NCBI RefSeq assembly: GCF_002269345.1
Contig: NZ_CP022889.1
Location: 1,426,001 to 1,490,000, forward strand
DNA length: 64,000 nucleotides
Direction: 5' to 3'
Origin: Tsuneonella mangrovi
Lineage (GTDB): Bacteria > Pseudomonadota > Alphaproteobacteria > Sphingomonadales > Sphingomonadaceae
Below are positions 7,405-16,400 of the stretch, in pieces; positions within the stretch are counted from its first letter, which is position 1, and each line of letters begins with the position of its first letter. The position numbers and the translations under genes are program-made. The notes beneath the pieces are model-generated. The model was not told the DNA's origin, did no database searches, and saw nothing but the letters and a program-made list of their open reading frames with translations.

Positions 7405-9750
7405 CTAGGAAATCGTCGTCCCGTCCTGTGTGATCGTGACCGGCCATCCTGGAAACTGCCCGGTGCCGTCCCGAAGCAAGGCATTGCCCAGAAAGGTGAA
7501 TGCGCTGAGCCGATAGGTGAGATTGAGGGTGTCGAACTCGACAAACCCGAACCCGCTCCCCTTTTGGTGCGCCTTAAGATACCGGTGCGGCTCGGTTCCC
7601 ACTTTAGGATTGCCGACCGCGTATACGTAGACCGGATTGCCAAAGCAGTCGCTGTACTCGCCGGTGTTAGCCAAGCCATGAGCTGGGCGCTTTCCAACCG
7701 GAAGGCCAACCTTTTCCGGCAGCCACCACCGCGGCCAACCGGCAGCAATGGCGGGTGTGCAGAACGCCCAATTTCCGTCGTGCTGTTGCTCGACACCATA
7801 CTGGACGAGGCTGGCCAAGTGGGTGTCGCCGCAGATGTGCAGCGCCTTGGCCTGCTGCATCAATCGGACGGCACGATTGCGCGCACTGTGCGGCCAGCCA
7901 CTGCTGTCGAAGTCGCACTTGAGGTAGCGATCGGGTTCTGGCTGGTGGGTTGAGACGCAAGCAAACAGCGTCTGGCTCAATACAGCCTTAAGCCTATGGC
8001 CACGCCAGTCCGCGCCCCAGCGATCGAGGAATTCCTCCTGCCGCTTGCCGAGCAGATCAAGATCCGCCCGGTCATAAGCTGGGTTCACATAGGTTGGCGG
8101 CTCGTTCTGCCCCGTTTCCCCAACAATAATCCCAAGCTCCTCAGGGCCGGATTTCCATTGGCGATCGCCCAAGATTGCGAAGCCCACGCCGCCGAAAACC
8201 AGCTTAGTGTAATAAACACTGATGCCCTGCTTTGCTGGACTTGGGTCGACTGGGTCAGGCAGGTGCGCGACGTTGGTCCGGTGAATCGCGTTGATCACAC
8301 GCGCGGGTTCTACATACCCCCCCGCCGCATCAGTCCGCCCAGTCGCGACCGCCGCTGGCGCCATTGGCGCGCCGCCCTCCCCCCAGAGGTTGCCCTGAAG
8401 AACATCGTGATCGTCGGGCAGGCAAACCGTAGGCGCATGTCGCATGGTCTCGCGAAACGCCCAACCGAACTGATAGAACTTGCGCAGGTAATTGAGGATT
8501 GCCCGATCCGCTGGAGCCCGGATGACCCCGAAACCTCCATGATCCTCGTAAATCTGGTCGCCAGAGAAGTAGAGCAGGTCCGGTTTCAGGGCGAGGAGGT
8601 TGTTGACCACCGGTTCATAGGGAAACGCATAGTCGTTTTGGCAGGTCAGCGCGGCCATCCGCAGCGTCTGGCCTGACGGGTTTGCCTTGATAGTCCCTTC
8701 GTAGACATCGGCTTCGAATCTCCCTTCGCGCAAGCGCTCGCGGTAGACGAGGCGATAGGGAACGTCTTCCTTTGCATCCCATCTGGGAACGCGGAACACG
8801 GCGACCCACGCATCGTGATCCAGTCGGCTCGAACCGAGCGACACCCAACGCCCGCCCCGTCTTACCTCAAGCTCAACCTCATTACTGTCCTGACTCCCCA
8901 TCGGGCCGGTCAATACGCTCAGCTTTACGACGAAACCCTCTTCCGTTCGCGTATCGTCCAGCGTGTACATGGCCCAGAGGATCGGCCCGAAGCGCTGGGC
9001 GGGTGTGTCTAGGATGGCAGAGCCATCCAATTGCCACGACTTGAAGCGGTAACGAGACCCTTCTCCAGCTGCCGACACTTCCGACGCGTGCGAGAAGTTG
9101 CTGACGATCGCGATGTTTCCAATCACCTCGTCAGACGGAACCTCGCGGGAGATACTTCCCAATTTCTCGCCGGTGGTTCCTGACCTGACTGTTAGTACGA
9201 GAGTGTAGCTTCGCGCGCCTGGTTCGCCCGCCAATTCCAGCACGTAGTCGCCGGCCTGGCCTACACGAGGAAGCGGCTCGGAATCGGGGCCGAGCACAAT
9301 CCGGCCGCGAAGGACGCCGGCATCTATCCCGTGCTGGACGAAGCAGTTGCTCCGATATTCGTTCAACTCGCTTTTCACACCGATGCGGATCGCCGCTCCC
9401 CCTTCGTTGGCCATGCCGCCGATCTGTTGGACACGGACAGAGGTCCAGAACGCCCCAGTGACATCGGTCAACTGGTGTCGCAGCGAGTGAATGCTTCTAT
9501 TGCCTCCAGTGGAGCCGCATTCCGCCCACCCCTCTGAAATCATCCAGTCTTCCATGGGATTTGCCCAGAAGTCGCCTCCTAGCCAGACGCGATCATACCT
9601 TGACGACCAACCATCGACGAACCTCCCGGACATTGGTCGACCCGAAGGCGCGCCGGCCAATGCAACTCTCGAAGTGCCGGTAATGGCGGAAGTGGCCAAA
9701 CCAGCTGCGGCGATCCGCAGGCCTTCGCGACGGGAAATGCCGCCTACCAT
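7405..9750 (-). CDS. PhoD-like metallophosphatase, Tat-exported, substrate unknown
   Basis: 781 residues from the ATG at 9750, which begins a twin-arginine signal (SRREGLRIAAAG). A start 15 codons upstream would bury the signal. Residues about 40-340 form a large N-terminal beta-rich region I do not recognise. The C-terminal half has the calcineurin-like/PhoD metal motifs: FSGDQIYED, LPDDHDV, and ICGDTHLAS near the end. PhoD relatives are periplasmic phosphodi/monoesterases, but this subgroup is often found beside polysaccharide genes and its substrate is not clear. It is divergent from the second SMP-30 gene across operator-like site 3, so it appears to belong to the agar regulon. A role in removing phosphate or sulfate-like decorations would be a guess. 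Confidence 0.75.
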   Translation of the reverse strand: MVGGISRREGLRIAAAGLATSAITGTSRVALAGAPSGRPMSGRFVDGWSSRYDRVWLGGDFWANPMEDWMISEGWAECGSTGGNRSIHSLRHQLTDVTGAFWTSVRVQQIGGMANEGGAAIRIGVKSELNEYRSNCFVQHGIDAGVLRGRIVLGPDSEPLPRVGQAGDYVLELAGEPGARSYTLVLTVRSGTTGEKLGSISREVPSDEVIGNIAIVSNFSHASEVSAAGEGSRYRFKSWQLDGSAILDTPAQRFGPILWAMYTLDDTRTEEGFVVKLSVLTGPMGSQDSNEVELEVRRGGRWVSLGSSRLDHDAWVAVFRVPRWDAKEDVPYRLVYRERLREGRFEADVYEGTIKANPSGQTLRMAALTCQNDYAFPYEPVVNNLLALKPDLLYFSGDQIYEDHGGFGVIRAPADRAILNYLRKFYQFGWAFRETMRHAPTVCLPDDHDVLQGNLWGEGGAPMAPAAVATGRTDAAGGYVEPARVINAIHRTNVAHLPDPVDPSPAKQGISVYYTKLVFGGVGFAILGDRQWKSGPEELGIIVGETGQNEPPTYVNPAYDRADLDLLGKRQEEFLDRWGADWRGHRLKAVLSQTLFACVSTHQPEPDRYLKCDFDSSGWPHSARNRAVRLMQQAKALHICGDTHLASLVQYGVEQQHDGNWAFCTPAIAAGWPRWWLPEKVGLPVGKRPAHGLANTGEYSDCFGNPVYVYAVGNPKVGTEPHRYLKAHQKGSGFGFVEFDTLNLTYRLSAFTFLGNALLRDGTGQFPGWPVTITQDGTTIS

Positions 9751-9891
9751 GATGCGCTCGCGGCAAGATCTTGCAGGGAGTAGTGGCACGCACATACACT
9801 CTTACGATCAAACTGAGGGAGTGTGGATTGGTTGCTTTTCATGACGCCGTTCATTTTTGAGTTGATTCCCTATGCCTCCATCAATCCATAG

Positions 9892-9908
9892 TTGTCAATT
9901 GTCGACAT
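9892..9908. promoter_or_regulatory. operator-like palindrome, site 3 (divergent promoter)
   Basis: TTGTCAA-TTG-TCGACAT, in the divergent gap between the PhoD-like gene (start 9750, minus) and the SMP-30 gene (start 9926, plus). Same 7-3-7 geometry as sites 1, 2 and 4. Its position argues that codons of the plus-strand frame upstream of 9911 are not translated. Confidence 0.6.
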
Positions 9909-9925
9909 TTATGCAAGTAGGCCGA

Positions 9926-10780
9926 ATGGATGATCAGCCTGAGATTTTCGATCAGCGACGCTGCGAACTTGGCGAATCTCCCCTTTGGCACCCTGAACTT
10001 CAGACCCTGTTCTGGGTGGATATTCTGAGAAACGCGGTACTTTGGAACGGCCAGGTAGGCATCGGAGAAGCCATCTTCGAACGGCCCGTTTCGGCGTTGG
10101 CCCATGCAAATCGCGGCGACTTTGTAATGGCCGACGATGCCGGTCTGTTTCTCTGGTCGCACATCTCACAGGATACCTCTCCTATCGTCGCTCTTGAAGC
10201 AGACGTCACATCCAATCGTGCCAACGATGGTCGGGCCGACCCATGGGGCGGCTTCTGGATTGGCACCATGGATCGGGAAGCGAATGGCCCTACCGGCGCG
10301 ATCTACCGCTGGTTCAAGGGTGACCTGCGCCGCATTGTCGATGCGATCACGATCCCGAACGGGCTTTGTTTCGACCGTGCACGGAATCGGGCATATTTCA
10401 CCGACACTCCTACCCACCGGATTTTCAGGGTCGATTGCGATGACTCTGGCTGGCCGATCTCTGTGCCAAGAATCCACATCGATCTTGGCCCGGAGTCACT
10501 GTTAGTCGACGGTGCGGTGATTGACCGTCTAGGCAATATCCGTGCCGCTTGCTGGGATGCGAGCGTCGTCATCGCGGTTTCACCTGACGGAGAGCTAGTC
10601 GGCCGTCGGATCATGCCGACACAACGTCCGACAAGCGTCGTATTCGGTTCCAACAAGGAGAAGGAACTGTTTGTCACAACGGCTGCTATCGACTTACAAA
10701 ATGATCTGTCGGCCGGAATGACATTGCACTGCAAAGATAAGATCGGTGGATTTTCCGAACCTCACGTCATCATCCCGTAG
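9926..10780 (+). CDS. SMP-30/gluconolactonase/LRE family lactonase, cytoplasmic
   Basis: 284 residues from the ATG at 9926 (MDDQPEIF), chosen because the longer frame runs through an operator-like palindrome and 284 fits the family length; the ATG at 9911 is the alternative. Seen: CELGESPLW with the metal-binding Glu at residue 17, the hallmark NDGRADPWGGFWIGTM, and IPNGLCFD with FTDTP. No signal peptide. Relatives hydrolyse aldonolactones such as glucono-, galactono- or arabinonolactone. Together with the exported paralogue at 3255 it suggests lactone opening on both sides of the inner membrane. The substrate may be a lactone of anhydrogalactonate or of galactonate. Confidence 0.82.
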   Translation: MDDQPEIFDQRRCELGESPLWHPELQTLFWVDILRNAVLWNGQVGIGEAIFERPVSALAHANRGDFVMADDAGLFLWSHISQDTSPIVALEADVTSNRANDGRADPWGGFWIGTMDREANGPTGAIYRWFKGDLRRIVDAITIPNGLCFDRARNRAYFTDTPTHRIFRVDCDDSGWPISVPRIHIDLGPESLLVDGAVIDRLGNIRAACWDASVVIAVSPDGELVGRRIMPTQRPTSVVFGSNKEKELFVTTAAIDLQNDLSAGMTLHCKDKIGGFSEPHVIIP

Positions 10781-10841
10781 TCGTCGCAATCAGGATGCAG
10801 GTGGCCATTTGCAACAAGCGGGACCAACGTTCCTTACTTCT

Positions 10842-12068
10842 TCAGGTAGTGTGCCTGATATTTCTATTCGCCCATTTGTCAAACGATGGCACCAATAGTT
10901 GAATGACCAAGAGTGCGGTGATGTAAGCGATTGAAGCGCCCCAGAATATTGAGCGGAATGAGCCGGTTGCATCCAGCACAGTGCCAACCAGCAGCGCCAT
11001 GAGCATGCCACCGATAGCTCCAATTGTCCCTCCAAACCCGGCTACCGACGCCGCTTGTTGGTTAGGGAACAGGTCTGACACGATTGTCAGTAGATTGGAT
11101 GACCACGCCTGGTGGGCGGCCACTGCCAGACTAATAAGCAACACTGTGGTCCACAGGCCGGAAACGGCTGGGGCAATCGCCACAGGCAGCGCAGCGCAAG
11201 CGCATCCAAGCATGGTCAACTTGCGCGCGCGATCAACTGACCAACCTCGGGCGATCAAGGCGGATGATGACCAGCCACCGACGACGCTTCCCAAGTCGGC
11301 CAGAACATAAACCACGAGGAGTGGAAGGCCGAAATCGGCGACTTCGACGTGGTAATTCGTGTGCAGGAAGTCCGGCAGCCAGAAGAGAAAGAACCACCAG
11401 ACCGGATCGGTCAGAAACTTCGCCAACGCGTAGGCCCATGCACCACGCGACTTTATCAACTCTCGGAAGGCGACGGGCGAAGGGGCTGGCAGGGCCCTCC
11501 CAACGGGCGCGCTCGTAGAGTGAAATGCGAACCAAAGGACGAGCCAGATCAATCCTGGTATGCCGGCAAAATAGAACGCCCAGCGCCAGCTAAAATGAGA
11601 AAGTATGATCGGCACAAGAAATGGGGCCACGATAGCACCGACGTTTGAGCCGGCATTGAACAGGCCGGTCGCGAACGCCCTTTGCCTTTGCGGGAACACT
11701 TCGGCCACCGTTTTGACCGCGGCAGGATAATTTCCGGCTTCGCTGAGCCCCAGTGCGAACCTTGCTGTCATGAAGCCCCCAACTGACGTCGTGAGGCCAT
11801 GCGCCATGATCGCGAGGCTCCAAGCTCCGGTGGCTATAGCATATCCAATTCGCGTCCCTATCCGGTCGAGCAACCACCCGGCAGACGTCAGCCCAATGGC
11901 GTAAGCGGCCTGAAAGGCGAAAACGACGGCGCCGAAGTCTTTCTCCGACCAGCCAATCTGGTGGTCGAGGACCGGCTTGAGCACGCCGAGGAGTTGCCGG
12001 TCCATGTAGTTGATCGTGGTCGCAAAGAACACCAGCGCACAGATTCGCCAACGTGTACGCTGCTCCAT
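10842..12068 (-). CDS. MFS transporter, ACS/ExuT-like hexuronate or sugar-acid family
   Basis: 408 residues from the ATG at 12068 (MEQRTRWRICALVFFATTIN). An ATG at 12098 is possible. A start further upstream is excluded because it would run through operator-like site 4. NYMDRQLLG in helix 1, WLLDRIGTRIGY in loop 2-3 and LGLSEAGNYPAAVK in helix 4 are typical of ExuT/GudP-type anion:cation symporters, which carry hexuronates, galactarate or aldonates with protons. In this locus it would import an acid such as anhydrogalactonate or galactonate; inference. It stands alone, with its 3' end facing the second lactonase gene. Confidence 0.85.
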   Translation of the reverse strand: MEQRTRWRICALVFFATTINYMDRQLLGVLKPVLDHQIGWSEKDFGAVVFAFQAAYAIGLTSAGWLLDRIGTRIGYAIATGAWSLAIMAHGLTTSVGGFMTARFALGLSEAGNYPAAVKTVAEVFPQRQRAFATGLFNAGSNVGAIVAPFLVPIILSHFSWRWAFYFAGIPGLIWLVLWFAFHSTSAPVGRALPAPSPVAFRELIKSRGAWAYALAKFLTDPVWWFFLFWLPDFLHTNYHVEVADFGLPLLVVYVLADLGSVVGGWSSSALIARGWSVDRARKLTMLGCACAALPVAIAPAVSGLWTTVLLISLAVAAHQAWSSNLLTIVSDLFPNQQAASVAGFGGTIGAIGGMLMALLVGTVLDATGSFRSIFWGASIAYITALLVIQLLVPSFDKWANRNIRHTT

Positions 12069-12123
12069 AAATCCTGCACCCAAATTGCCACTCTCCATGA
12101 CGCATGGCCTAGCATGCGTGATT

Positions 12124-12142
12124 AATGTCGACAATCGACATT
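12124..12142. promoter_or_regulatory. operator-like palindrome, site 4 (perfect)
   Basis: AATGTCGA-CAA-TCGACATT, a perfect 8-3-8 inverted repeat and the best member of the four-site family (others at 3221, 4386 and 9892). It lies 56 bp upstream of the MFS start at 12068, where a repressor would block transcription. Confidence 0.65.
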
Positions 12143-12399
12143 TTGGCTTGTGTTGAGTCTCGAGATTTGCTTCGCAGTTCACAAGACACCGACAGATGGG
12201 CCGATTTCGGACCATCAGCTTGAGGTCTGACAATTGGAGGAACCGACGTTCAGCAAAGCTGCAGGGTTTCGAGATGTCGAGCTTCCACTGACGGAAGACC
12301 CATGAATGGTTCTGTAATTCTTATTAGTCAGGTGCGAGCAGGATGTTGTCGAGTAGCATGTCAAAAATGACCTTAGCGGGCCAACGATTGCCTGAGGTC
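12143..12399. other. non-coding gap at the edge of the accessory island
   Basis: About 260 bases between operator site 4 and a small minus-strand ORF pair. I see no convincing gene, tRNA or repeat. The agar locus ends here and the island with defence and recombinase genes begins. Confidence 0.4.
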
Positions 12400-12522
12400 C
12401 TAGAAGCGATGAGCTGCGTCTTTCTCCTGATCCAGGGCTTCGAATTCTGGAACCACAGCGCCATCGCCGAGTCGCCTGACGCAGTGCCTGATGAGCCGCG
12501 AGCGCTCCAGTCGCTGGATCAC
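12400..12522 (-). CDS. hypothetical small protein, 40 residues
   Basis: Starts with GTG overlapping the stop of the preceding small ORF in the four-base arrangement GTGA, a typical sign of translational coupling. The product is charged and Arg-rich at the N-terminus (IQRLERSRLIRHCVRRLGDG), then acidic (PEFEALDQEKDAAHRF). I do not recognise it. It could instead be the remnant of a larger decayed gene, since the flanks are rich in stop codons. Confidence 0.3.
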   Translation of the reverse strand: MIQRLERSRLIRHCVRRLGDGAVVPEFEALDQEKDAAHRF

Positions 12523-12662
12523 TCAGGGACAAACATGACCCCAGCTAATGCGACCCGGACGAACAATTCAGGCTCGTCACGCGCGAGCCCAGCCAAGGAG
12601 AGACTCCGAGAGACCTTCCACTTCGTCTCTCCTACCTTGTCCTCTACTTCAGCAGGGGCCAT
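12519..12662 (-). CDS. hypothetical small protein, 47 residues
   Basis: The ATG at 12662 follows GGAGAGAGGAAA, one of the strongest ribosome sites in this part of the window. The product starts MAPAEVEDKVGETKWKV and ends VALAGVMFVPE: an acidic/basic N-terminus, then a mildly hydrophobic tail. It overlaps a second small ORF by GTGA and is divergent from the LuxR-type gene 37 bases away. No family recognised. Confidence 0.35.
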   Translation of the reverse strand: MAPAEVEDKVGETKWKVSRSLSLAGLARDEPELFVRVALAGVMFVPE

Positions 12663-12699
12663 TTTCCTCTCTCCGTAACAAGAAAGTGGGGCCCGTTTG

Positions 12700-12924
12700 A
12701 TGGATGAACCGACGCACGCCAAGGGAGTGATCGGATTGCTCTCGCCGGCCGAGAAAGCTGCTCTGAAGAGCCTGATCGCCGGTGAATCTTTGGTGGAGCT
12801 TGCTCGTCGCCGAGCCATCACGACCGAAGGAGCCTATGATCTCTCGAGTTCTATGAAGCTTAAGCTGGGCGTTACCCAAAACGCGGCGGCCGTTCGCATC
12901 GGGCTGATGGCTGGACTGACCTGA
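12700..12924 (+). CDS. stand-alone LuxR/GerE-type HTH protein
   Basis: 74 residues from the ATG at 12700 (a TTG one codon earlier is less likely). Residues about 14-72 follow the LuxR C-terminal DNA-binding domain: LSPAEKAALKSLIAGESLVE corresponds to the first helices and LARRRAITTEGAYD to the recognition region, with KLGVTQNAAAVRIGL closing the domain. No receiver or ligand-binding domain is attached, so it is either an orphan HTH regulator or a truncated gene. Its targets are unknown; the nearest candidates are the divergent small ORF pair and the next small gene. Confidence 0.6.
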   Translation: MDEPTHAKGVIGLLSPAEKAALKSLIAGESLVELARRRAITTEGAYDLSSSMKLKLGVTQNAAAVRIGLMAGLT

Positions 12925-13025
12925 CTTCCCCGTTAGGAGCGCCGCAGCACAGCCACACGAGAACGAATGGCCCACAAACCAACTATCTCGCTTGCACCAA
13001 GCAAAAACAGTTCTAGCGGACAGCC

Positions 13026-13283
13026 ATGAACCTGGACGACCTCCTACATCGCTACTTCGCCTCGAGCGAACCTTCGAACCAGCCTGCCGATGTTCAGGCA
13101 GTAGGCATCGAAAAGATCCTCGTCGACTTCGGGCTCGAGCGCGATCGCGGCAAGCGCTTTGCCCTCTGGTGTCTGTTTCAGATGCTGGGTGCCGCGCCTG
13201 ATCTCGATGTTGCGGTCGAAAATCCCGCCGATCGCGATGCCGCGCGCAACTTCATGGACCTGCTGGCGGCTAGCGAGGAGTAA
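13026..13283 (+). CDS. hypothetical protein, 85 residues
   Basis: Starts MNLDDLLHRYFASSEP at 13026. The codons show the G/C-rich third positions of real genes here. The sequence is predicted helical and acidic, with FALWCLFQMLGAAPDLDVA in the middle and a C-terminal AASEE. No family recognised. It lies 100 bases after the LuxR-type gene on the same strand and converges on the Hachiman helicase gene. Confidence 0.55.
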   Translation: MNLDDLLHRYFASSEPSNQPADVQAVGIEKILVDFGLERDRGKRFALWCLFQMLGAAPDLDVAVENPADRDAARNFMDLLAASEE

Positions 13284-13302
13284 TATCTGCTCCAGTAGCC
13301 CG

Positions 13303-13324
13303 ACTAGTAAGTTGGATTTGAGCG
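13303..13324 (+). repeat. weak copy of the ACTAGTA repeat, possible left island boundary
   Basis: A 22-base stretch beginning ACTAGTAAGTTG matches the repeat at 20942 (ACTAGTAGGTCG) at about 16 of 22 positions. It lies between the 85-residue ORF and the 3' end of the helicase gene. With the copy beyond the recombinase it would bracket the defence and recombinase genes. The match is weak and may be chance. Confidence 0.2.
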
Positions 13325-13405
13325 ACCCAATGTGGGCCGGTAACGGAACGTCGGGTTCTTTCTGGTGATCAGCAAAAAGCAGCCAGACTCTACACATCAA
13401 CCTGA

Positions 13406-16400
13406 TCACCCTGGATCAAGATCGTCCAAATTGTTGAAGCTTGCGAGGAGATCGGCTCGGCGCACACGCTCAAGCGTTTCCTCAAAGTCCTCATTGGAGC
13501 TACCTGGCGGAATGTGATGCCGGATATCATCATAATGCTTGCGCGCCGCAACCCGCGATACCGAGCGGGTCAAATGGAGGCGAAGCGCCAAGCTTTCGGG
13601 GCTATCGCAGCCTTCACGCACTACCCCGCTAAGGGTGGCCAGGACAGAGGGTACGGGTCCATCGTCTCCAGCAGCTCGTTGCCGCGCCGCGAGCAAGCGC
13701 CCGGGAAGGCCAGCCAAGAATGCAAGATCCGGCACAAGTCGCGAGGCGAAATGACGCGCATTTTTGCACTGCTTGAGGTTCGCAGTGTTGCCGAGAAATG
13801 CCTTTTCAAGATCACACAACGGCATGCCGGACATCCAAACTGGCCAAAGTTTCCGCAACCACGACAGCGCGTGTTTCCCGCGTGCGATATCGTCGGTTAG
13901 GCTTCTGTAGGGAGCACCGAACATCTCTTCGAGGCTTTCCGGTCGCAACAGGTAAAGCAAAAGGCTCGGATGCTCGTCGAGCCAGTCGAGCAGCGCATGC
14001 ACCACTTCGACAGACGTTCCTGAAAATGCTCCGGCATCTAAACGTTCAACGATTTGTCGAAGCAACACGATGGATAGTCCCGTTGCTCCAGACACCTGCT
14101 CGATCCAGTGGTCGGCGTCAGGAACGTCTTGCGCCGCACGCGCGGTGAGAGCTGATGCGATCCTACTGCTTAGCCAGTCAGCATCGCCAGCGACCATCGC
14201 GCGATACGCACTGAAGCTTCTATTGAGAAGCGCGGCGGCCGGATCGAGTTCGGCACCCGCAACCGCCAAGGGTAACTTGCTTATGAGATACGCTGACAGG
14301 CCAGTTTGGGTGACACCATCGTGGATGCGGTCGAGCACTATTTTCAGCGGGTCTTCGATGACGAGGCACTGATCGGCCTGCTCAAATATTGCTTGCAGCT
14401 CCATCCAGTGGCCGCTGATCTGATTGTTCTGATCATCGAAGTCGATCACTTTGCTAGGCACCAGCAAGACGAAGCCCTGCGAACCCTCGCCTGCTCGCCC
14501 GGCCCGCCCAGCGGCATTTAACAACTCATGGGCCTCAAGCTTTTGCATCTTGTCGGCTTGGGGGTCGAAGCGACTATCACCCGAGATGATGACCATTTCG
14601 CTCGGCAGGTTCATCCCCTGAGCAAGTGTAGAGGTTGCGAACAGCACCTTGATTCCGTCCGGACGACGAAACAGGCTCTCATGAAGTTCGCGTTCCTCAC
14701 GGAGCAGCAGCGCGTGGTGGCTGGCCGCCCCTGTCCGAAGTGTACCGTCGGCTGCGAGTTTCATGAAGCAGTAGGCGGCTCCGCCCATCTCCTCTTCGGC
14801 AAGAGTGCGCCATTTTTGCTCTTCATCCGTGAGCACGATCTTGCCGGCGGCAAGACGGCTTGGGAATTTCTTTACGCAGCTTTCACAAAAGACGGTGGTC
14901 TGCACGAAAACCAACGTCTTCATGCCGGCACTGGCCGCGGCAGCTGCAATAGCGCCGCTGGTTTCATTACCATTTGGGGTCAGATACCAGTTGCCGCCTT
15001 GGGAACGACCGCTCGAAAGTAAGCTTGTATCGGACAGCAACTGGAGGAGCGCATAGTCGCTACGATCGGTTGTCGACCAGGTTTGAAGCAGACTGAAAAG
15101 TCCAAAGGGTTGCGCGAGGAGCGCATTCTTCACCCCGACCGGCGGGCTGTGGTGATCTGGATAGTCCAAGCGCGCTTGCGCGAGGATAGATTTGAGCGAA
15201 GCTATTTGCTCGGCAGGGTAAACGACACAGCCACGTACTTGCCTGGTCGGCTTCCAACTCAAGTCGAGTGTCAGGCACGAACGCCCCGTCAGATATGCGA
15301 CCCAGCCGGCGATCTCTTCCGTGTTCTTCATCATTGCGGAGAGCAGCAGCAAGTCGGCGGCTGGCGCGATGCGCGTTAGGTTGAGAATAGCCAGCATCGC
15401 ATCCAGCCCACGTCGGCTGTGATCATCCTCACGCGGATGAAGCAAATGGCATTCATCGAAGACAATAAGTCCGAGATCCGCGAATGCTTCGGGATCGACC
15501 GACAGCAGCATAAGACAGCGTTCTGGGGTCATGACGGTGACTTCGCCGAGCACGACGACATCTCCGATGCCAACGTCTTCATCAACATCGGCAAGAATAC
15601 TGTAATCTTGAAAGGTTGCCTTGAGCGCGCGCTGGGTCTGCCCAACAAGGGCATGCGTTGGTGCAAGGAAAACGACCCGCTCCCCTCGCAGGAGGGAGGT
15701 GGCGATCTTAAGCTCCGCAAGCGTCGATTTTCCGCCGCCCGTCGGAAAGCTTATCGCCGAAGATACACCCTGCTCAAGATAACCCTTGTCAATTGCCTCG
15801 CGATGGTTTCGCCAAAGATAGGGCCGCTGCCGTGCCATGCGGCGAAGAACTTGCCACCACCCGTCATCATCGACGCCGCCGGGTGTTTGAATACGACTCA
15901 ACGCGGTTCCTAGCAGGTCCCCCTCAAGACCAAGCAAGAGGTTCGCCAGGTGCAAAGGGCCGGGATAGAGACTGAACAGCGTCTCATCGACCAATCCCGC
16001 ACCGGCGATCTCCTCGCTTGAGAGTTCGCGCACCTGCGCGAAAAGTGTGCTTGCCGGCACAACGCCCCCTGCCTCGGGAGGTACATCAACACGCAGACGT
16101 AGCTGCCGTGCGAGATTGGTGATGCCGCGCAGCAGCAGAAGGCGAAGCACGTCCAAGGCGCGAAAGCCGAGATCGTCGTCGTCGAGGTCGATCTCTGGCT
16201 CGTCGGTACTGAGAATCTCTCCGAGCCGGCCCTGTGCAAGACTGCGGATTGCGAGTAGCAGGGCGCGTTCGACAGGCCCAGCGTCAGCCGGAGGTGCAAT
16301 GCGCTTGGCGGCTTCGGCCGCGTCGGCGTGCGCCTCCGCCAAAAGAAAAAGAAGCGTAGCGCAGACGTCAGGACTAACCACGGCCGTGTCGACTTGGCTT

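Noticed and set aside
12343-12678. 111-codon plus-strand frame in the island edge
   Set aside because: It is antisense to the small ORF pair that has a strong ribosome site, and the sequence is Ser-rich and low in structure, as shadows usually are.
12519-12821. 100-codon minus-strand frame that includes the 47-residue ORF
   Set aside because: The upstream half is antisense to the LuxR-type gene; the internal ATG at 12662 has a much better ribosome site.
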